Of a stretch of 64,000 bases of DNA, positions 59,580 to 64,000 are shown piece after piece (position 1 is the first letter of the stretch; every line of letters starts with the position of its first letter). This stretch comes from Oscillospiraceae bacterium (GTDB taxonomy: Bacteria; Bacillota; Clostridia; Oscillospirales; Ruminococcaceae): assembly GCA_021200775.1 (NCBI GenBank), contig JAJQGB010000009.1, positions 1 through 64,000 of the forward strand, given 5' to 3'. Position numbers and translations under genes: made by a program. The notes beneath the pieces are model-generated. The model did not search any database and was not told where the DNA came from. It worked only from the letters and a program-made list of their open reading frames with translations.

Positions 59580-61393
59580 GTATATGGCAGAAAGCCTATG
59601 ACACTTTCGAGAACAACACCCAACTGATTGGCAAGATTGAAGAGGGCAAGCAGCCTCTTGTGCCGGTTGGACACATTCTGAAGAAGGTCGATGTGGAGAT
59701 ATCTATTGACCTGTCGGGACATTTTCGCTCGGCGAAAAAGCTTGATTCTTCCGATTGCAGGACGATTATTCCGGCTACCGAGGAGTCTGCGGGAAGAACC
59801 GGCGAAGCAAACGACAGACCTCACCCTTTATGCGACAAGCTGAAATATCTGTCGCCGTCTGGCGGAAGTGCATATTCATCGTACCTTAAACAGCTACGTG
59901 GATGGGAAGAATCTGAATTCACGTCGCCTAAGCTCACAGCGATTCTTAAATATGTTGAGGGCGGCAGTATCGTTTCAGATTTGATAAACGAGGGTGTCAT
60001 TTCGCCGACAAAGGAAGAGAACCCTTTTGTGAGGTGGCGAATTAAAGGAGAAAACGAGGAAGCCTGCTGGAAAGATAAGGAGCTTTTCGAGAAGTTTCAG
60101 GCTTATCAGGACAGTCTTAGTTCGGACAAACCGAAAGCTCTGTGCATGATTTCCGGCAAGCAGGACATCCTGACACATAACTATCCGAAGGGAGTTGTCT
60201 CCTCTAGCTTCAATTCAAAGCTTATATCTACCAACGACACGACAAATTTCACCTATCGTGGAAGGTTTGTGGACAACGATCAGGCGATAACCATCGGCTA
60301 TACTGCATCGCAGAAAGTGCACAACGCTTTATCGTGGCTGTGTTACAATCAAGGCGATATTCAAGGAAACAGGACATTTGTATGCTGGAATCCTGAGGGC
60401 AAAAAAGTCATGAGACCGACAATGCCGTTTGTCACCGGGACAAAGGCAGTGACAAAGGCAGTGACAAAGCCCAGCGATTACAAAAAAGCCCTCACAGATA
60501 CACTGAACGGGTACAGAAACGAGCTCCCAAAGGATAAGGATGTAGTAATAGTGGCATTCGATGCTCCTTCTGATGGCAGACTTTCAATCGCATATTACAG
60601 CGAGATACGTGCATCTGACTTCTACGATCGTCTGGAGCATTGGTACGATACCTGCTGTATGCCTAACGGTAACTTTGGAATTCAGTCGCCGTTGCTTTAC
60701 AATATAGTTGCCTGTACATTTGGAACTCAAAGGGATGCCGTGGCAAAGGATGGCAAGGATACATCTAAAATCGAGGTGCCAAATAAGGTTCTCGGCGAGC
60801 AGATTCAGAGGCTGATTGTGTGCATGACTGAAAGGAAGCCGATTCCTTCGGACATCGTCCGTATTCTTTGTAAAAACGCATCTCAGCCACTTAGATACAG
60901 TGCTGAAAACCGTTCAAAAGTCTTATACACAGCGTGTGCTGTGCTCAGGAAATATCTTAATGACAAATTAAAGGAGGAAAAGTGGACAATGGAACTTGAC
61001 ACCAGTAACCATGACAGAAGCTATCTCTTCGGAAGGCTTTTGGCTGTGATGGAGTATGTCGAACGTGAAACCTATGACTGGGATGAAAAGCGCGAGCCGA
61101 ACGCAATCAATCTGTTCTCAACATACTGTATGAGACCGTACGATACGGCAAGTATTCTCGAAAAAAGACTTGTTCCGTATATGCAAAAGCATAAGCCAAA
61201 AAAGAGGGAAGAGCTGAGAAGGCTTGAGGGAGAAATTTTTGCCGTACTCAACGAGAAAGATGCTGCTGATTTGAATCGCCCTCTCGAAAACGATTACCTT
61301 TTGGGCTACTATCTCCAGCGCAATGCTTTTTACTCTACAAACAATGAATTGAAAACTATAGAATCGGAGGAAAATAAAAATGGCAATCCTTAA
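59576..61393 (+). CDS. cas8c: CRISPR-associated protein Cas8c (Csd1), Cascade large subunit
   Basis: A 605-residue large subunit of the type I-C Cascade, which recognises the PAM. Family features are PHPLCDKLKYLS near residue 80, KALCMISGKQDILTHNYPKGV, a SKLISTNDTTNFTYRGRF segment and QPLRYSAENRSKVLYTACAVL. The small subunit (Cas11c) is usually made from an internal start in this gene; GGAGGAAAAG at 60971-60980, just before the ATG of MELDTSNHDRSY (60990), is a good candidate, giving about 134 residues. Confidence 0.95.
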   Translation: MSIWQKAYDTFENNTQLIGKIEEGKQPLVPVGHILKKVDVEISIDLSGHFRSAKKLDSSDCRTIIPATEESAGRTGEANDRPHPLCDKLKYLSPSGGSAYSSYLKQLRGWEESEFTSPKLTAILKYVEGGSIVSDLINEGVISPTKEENPFVRWRIKGENEEACWKDKELFEKFQAYQDSLSSDKPKALCMISGKQDILTHNYPKGVVSSSFNSKLISTNDTTNFTYRGRFVDNDQAITIGYTASQKVHNALSWLCYNQGDIQGNRTFVCWNPEGKKVMRPTMPFVTGTKAVTKAVTKPSDYKKALTDTLNGYRNELPKDKDVVIVAFDAPSDGRLSIAYYSEIRASDFYDRLEHWYDTCCMPNGNFGIQSPLLYNIVACTFGTQRDAVAKDGKDTSKIEVPNKVLGEQIQRLIVCMTERKPIPSDIVRILCKNASQPLRYSAENRSKVLYTACAVLRKYLNDKLKEEKWTMELDTSNHDRSYLFGRLLAVMEYVERETYDWDEKREPNAINLFSTYCMRPYDTASILEKRLVPYMQKHKPKKREELRRLEGEIFAVLNEKDAADLNRPLENDYLLGYYLQRNAFYSTNNELKTIESEENKNGNP

Positions 61394-62243
61394 TCACAAA
61401 ATCGACTTCGTGGTACTCGTATCAGTTGATATGGCAAATGCAAATGGAGACCCGCTCAATGGCAACCGTCCAAGAACCAATTACGACGGCTATGGCGAAA
61501 TGTCAGATGTCTGCATCAAGCGCAAGATTCGCAACAGAATGCAGGACTTAGGGCAGAGAGTATTTGTGCAATCCGATGACCGTTGCGATGATGGTTGCAC
61601 CAGTCTGAAAAATCGTGCGGATTCAGTTCCTGAGCTCAAAGAAATCAACAGCAAGGGCAAGAAAGCGACATTCATAGACAAGGATGATTATTCAAAAATC
61701 GCCTGCGACAGATGGATAGACGTCAGAAGCTTCGGACAGGTATTTGCCTTTGGCAATATTTCTGTTGGTGTTCGCGGTCCCGTTTCAATTCATCCGGCTC
61801 AGAGTGTTTCGCCTATCGATGTTTATTCAATGCAGATTACCAAGAGTGTAAACGGCGAGGATGGTGACAAAAAGGGATCCGATACAATGGGCTCGAAGCA
61901 TTTTGTACGTTATGGTCTTTACACAATCAAGGGTTCAATCAATGTCCAGCTGGCTGAAAAGACAGGCTTCAGTGATGAGGATGCCGAGACATTGAAGGAA
62001 TGTCTGAGAACGCTTTTTGTGAATGACTCATCTTCAGCACGTCCCGATGGGTCGATGGAAGTTGTGAAGGTTTACTGGTTTGAGCATAACTGCAAGATAG
62101 GTCAGTATTCCTCTGCACAAGTTCATCGTTCGGTAAAGGTTACTCTGAAAGATGGTGTATCTGCACCCTCATCGCCGGATGATTACGATATAACTGTAGA
62201 GAGTCTCGAAGACTTGATTCCTGAGGAAATCACCGGTGTATAA
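61380..62243 (+). CDS. cas7c: CRISPR-associated protein Cas7c (Csd2), Cascade backbone
   Basis: A 287-residue RAMP-fold protein that forms the crRNA-binding filament of Cascade. It begins with the family pattern NHKIDFVVLVSVDMANANGDPLNGNRPRTN and has IDVRSFGQVFAFGNISVGVRGPVSIHPAQS in the middle. The gene overlaps the end of cas8c by 14 bp. Confidence 0.96.
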   Translation: MAILNHKIDFVVLVSVDMANANGDPLNGNRPRTNYDGYGEMSDVCIKRKIRNRMQDLGQRVFVQSDDRCDDGCTSLKNRADSVPELKEINSKGKKATFIDKDDYSKIACDRWIDVRSFGQVFAFGNISVGVRGPVSIHPAQSVSPIDVYSMQITKSVNGEDGDKKGSDTMGSKHFVRYGLYTIKGSINVQLAEKTGFSDEDAETLKECLRTLFVNDSSSARPDGSMEVVKVYWFEHNCKIGQYSSAQVHRSVKVTLKDGVSAPSSPDDYDITVESLEDLIPEEITGV

Positions 62244-62910
62244 CTATAACGAAGAAGACTATTTGCAGTTGTCAGGGCTTCAGCATTTTATATTTTGCAG
62301 GCGACGCTGGGCACTAATCCACATTGAGAATATGTGGAGCGAAAACTACCTCACCGTTGACGGAGACCTGTTTCACTCGAATGCCCACGACATTGAGTTC
62401 GTCGAGTCACGTGGCGACGTCATCATCACACGGGGAGTCTATCTCCACTCGTCACGGCTCGGGGTTTCGGGGCAGTGCGACGTTCTGGAATTTCACCGTT
62501 CTGACGACGGGATAACTCTCTCCGGAAGGAGCGGGAAGTGGCTTCCATACCCGATTGAGTACAAGCGTGGGAAGCCACGTGAGGAGACCGGCGACGCCCA
62601 TCAGCTCTGCGGGCAGGCAATGTGTCTTGAAGAGATGCTTTGTTGCAGGATTCCGTCGGGCGCTCTCTACTATGGCGAGACAAAGCGACGGGTTGAAGTT
62701 GAGTTCACAGACGAACTGCGGGCAGAAGTTGAGTCGGCATTAAAGGAAATGCACGAACTTTTTGAGCGGGGATATACCCCGAAAGTCAAGCCGAAAAAGG
62801 GCTGTCAGTCCTGTTCGATGAAGGAACTTTGCCTGCCGAAACTGATGAAGGCGAAGAGTGCTCGGGAATATATCAGCGAGACGCTGGGTGAGTCTTTGGA
62901 GGAGGTCTGA
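62236..62910 (+). CDS. cas4: CRISPR-associated exonuclease Cas4
   Basis: A 224-residue RecB-type nuclease that trims prespacers. One Fe-S Cys lies in HFIFCRRRWALIHI at the N-terminus, and three Cys in GCQSCSMKELC at the C-terminus. The catalytic motif III is LPYPIEYKRGKPR. It starts with GTG and overlaps cas7c by 8 bp. From here on the base composition is clearly GC-richer than in cas3-cas7c. Confidence 0.95.
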   Translation: MYNYNEEDYLQLSGLQHFIFCRRRWALIHIENMWSENYLTVDGDLFHSNAHDIEFVESRGDVIITRGVYLHSSRLGVSGQCDVLEFHRSDDGITLSGRSGKWLPYPIEYKRGKPREETGDAHQLCGQAMCLEEMLCCRIPSGALYYGETKRRVEVEFTDELRAEVESALKEMHELFERGYTPKVKPKKGCQSCSMKELCLPKLMKAKSAREYISETLGESLEEV

Positions 62911-62912
62911 GG

Positions 62913-63944
62913 ATGAAAAAGCTTCTGAACACGCTTTATGTAATGAGTGAGGACGCATACTTAACTCTCGACGGCGAGAATGTAGTCGTGAAGCGGGGAG
63001 ATGACGTCGTGGCGAGATATCCTCTGCACACTCTTGAAGGCATTATGTCCTTCTCCTATGCCGGTGCGAGCCCGGCACTGATGGGCGCCTGCGCCGACAG
63101 GGAAGTGAACCTGGCATTCTTCTCCCCAAGAGGAAAATTCCTGGCGAGAACCACCGGAATCACTCACGGAAACGTCCTCCTCCGGCAGACTCAGTACCGT
63201 GTCGCCGACAATCCCGAAAAGAGCACAGAAATTGCGAGGTGCTTTATTCTCGGAAAGGTCTACAATTGCCGGAAAAGCGTTGAGAGAACCCGTAGAGACC
63301 ACGGGATGAGGGTTGACGATAATATTTTGAGAGTCGCCTCCGACCAGCTTAAAAGCTATATCCCGATGATTAACGGGGCAACCGATACCGACAGCCTTCG
63401 TGGCTTTGAGGGCGTCGCCGCAAACGCCTATTTTGACGCCTTCGACGAGATGATTCTCGGAGACAAGGAGCTTTTCAGGTTTACGGTGAGAAACCGCCGT
63501 CCTCCACTCGACCCGACAAATGCGCTTCTGTCGTTTGCCTATTCGATTCTCACGAACGACTGCGCTTCGGCTCTCGAAGCAGTCGGGCTTGACAGCTATG
63601 TCGGCTTCATGCACACCGCCCGCCCGGGAAGAAAGTCTCTGGCGCTCGATCTGATGGAGGAGCTCCGACCCTGCATTGCCGACCGCTTTGTCCTGACTCT
63701 CATCAACAACCGCCAGCTTCACAGGAAGGACTTTGAATTCCTCGACAGCGGCGCTGTCATCATGTCGGACGACGCAAGAAAGACTTTCCTTAAAGCCTGG
63801 CAGGAGCACAAGAAGGAGGAGATTACCCACCCGTATCTCGGTGAGAAAATCCCTTGGGGACTCGTCCCGACGGTGCAGGCACAGCTTCTTTCAAGATATC
63901 TCCGTGGAGATTTGGATGCCTATCCGCCGTTTTTGTGGAAGTAG
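62913..63944 (+). CDS. cas1: CRISPR integrase Cas1 (type I-C)
   Basis: A 343-residue integrase for new spacers. It begins KKLLNTLYVMSEDAYLTLDGENVV, as in Cas1 of type I-C. Active-site residues are in LRGFEGVAANAYF (Glu), GFMHTARPGRKSLALDLMEELRP (His, Asp and the following Glu). GGAGGTCTGAGG precedes the ATG. It works with Cas4 and Cas2. Confidence 0.97.
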   Translation: MKKLLNTLYVMSEDAYLTLDGENVVVKRGDDVVARYPLHTLEGIMSFSYAGASPALMGACADREVNLAFFSPRGKFLARTTGITHGNVLLRQTQYRVADNPEKSTEIARCFILGKVYNCRKSVERTRRDHGMRVDDNILRVASDQLKSYIPMINGATDTDSLRGFEGVAANAYFDAFDEMILGDKELFRFTVRNRRPPLDPTNALLSFAYSILTNDCASALEAVGLDSYVGFMHTARPGRKSLALDLMEELRPCIADRFVLTLINNRQLHRKDFEFLDSGAVIMSDDARKTFLKAWQEHKKEEITHPYLGEKIPWGLVPTVQAQLLSRYLRGDLDAYPPFLWK

Positions 63945-63953
63945 GTGAGGGAA

Positions 63954-64000
63954 GTGCTCGTACTCATAACCTATGACGTGAACACCGAGGACGCCGCCGG
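63954..64000 (+). CDS. cas2: CRISPR endonuclease-like Cas2, truncated by window end
   Basis: From the GTG at 63954 the frame reads MLVLITYDVNTEDAAG, which is the N-terminal strand of Cas2 (YDV with the conserved Asp). GGTGAGGG lies just upstream. The rest lies beyond the window; the CRISPR array is expected shortly after it. Confidence 0.93.
   Translation, partial: MLVLITYDVNTEDAA

Overview
The window looks like a chromosomal segment of a Gram-positive anaerobic gut bacterium of the Clostridia, most likely Oscillospiraceae (Ruminococcus-like). The support is: a rplU-prp-rpmA-obgE-mrnC-yebC operon whose L27 carries the Firmicutes-type cleavable N-terminal extension, an EcfA1-EcfA2-EcfT-TruA cluster, a lipoteichoic-acid-synthase-like protein, strong AGGAGG ribosome binding sites, frequent TTG/GTG starts, CCA-encoding tRNAs, and CotH/lamin-tail secreted proteins. 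The identification comes from reading the sequence, not from a database search.

Layout. 1-11 kb is an AT-richer defence-type island: four tightly coupled genes ending in a 1746-residue DEAH helicase with a DUF1998 C-terminus, which makes the operon resemble Druantia. The island lies on the 3' side of a tRNA-Leu gene, with several terminators in between. 12-28 kb is accessory cell-surface and envelope material: HAD phosphatase, lipoprotein serpin, cytidylate-kinase-like protein, YitT transporter, CotH spore-coat-kinase-like protein, LTA-synthase-like protein, AraC regulator, surface protein, solute-binding lipoprotein, ComEC, and a Thr-rich lipoprotein with DnaJ-type zinc motifs. 28-44 kb is core housekeeping: ruvCAB, a GlmM-like mutase, an RNA methyltransferase, ECF transporter core, truA, a Clp ATPase, and the L21/L27/Obg operon. 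44-56 kb is mixed: an orphan PDDEXK nuclease, a redox/membrane operon, an MFS efflux gene behind a leader-peptide attenuator, an ECF S component, prmA, a nitroreductase, an AbiE toxin-antitoxin pair with its operator, a VWA protein, a probable HTH protein and tRNA-Ser. 56-64 kb is a type I-C CRISPR-Cas operon (cas3-cas5c-cas8c-cas7c-cas4-cas1-cas2, the last cut by the window edge). No CRISPR array lies inside the window.

The most interesting signal is in the 385-bp gap upstream of cas3. On the minus strand there is a consensus promoter, a degenerate CRISPR-repeat-like sequence ending in the exact type I-C repeat tail, a short pseudo-spacer and a Rho-independent terminator. The first 11 nt of the pseudo-spacer match the cas promoter start region perfectly, next to a CTC motif in the PAM position. 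This is the architecture expected of a Cas-regulating guide RNA (CreR-like) through which Cascade would repress its own operon.

Other notable structure: a family of about 110-190 bp inverted-repeat elements whose ends coincide with stop codons in five of six copies; a predicted ribosome-dependent transcription attenuator in front of the MFS gene; and a 14-bp inverted repeat overlapping the abiE promoter. Three systems with links to phage defence (Druantia-like, AbiE, type I-C) plus an orphan nuclease occur within 64 kb, two of the systems near tRNA genes.
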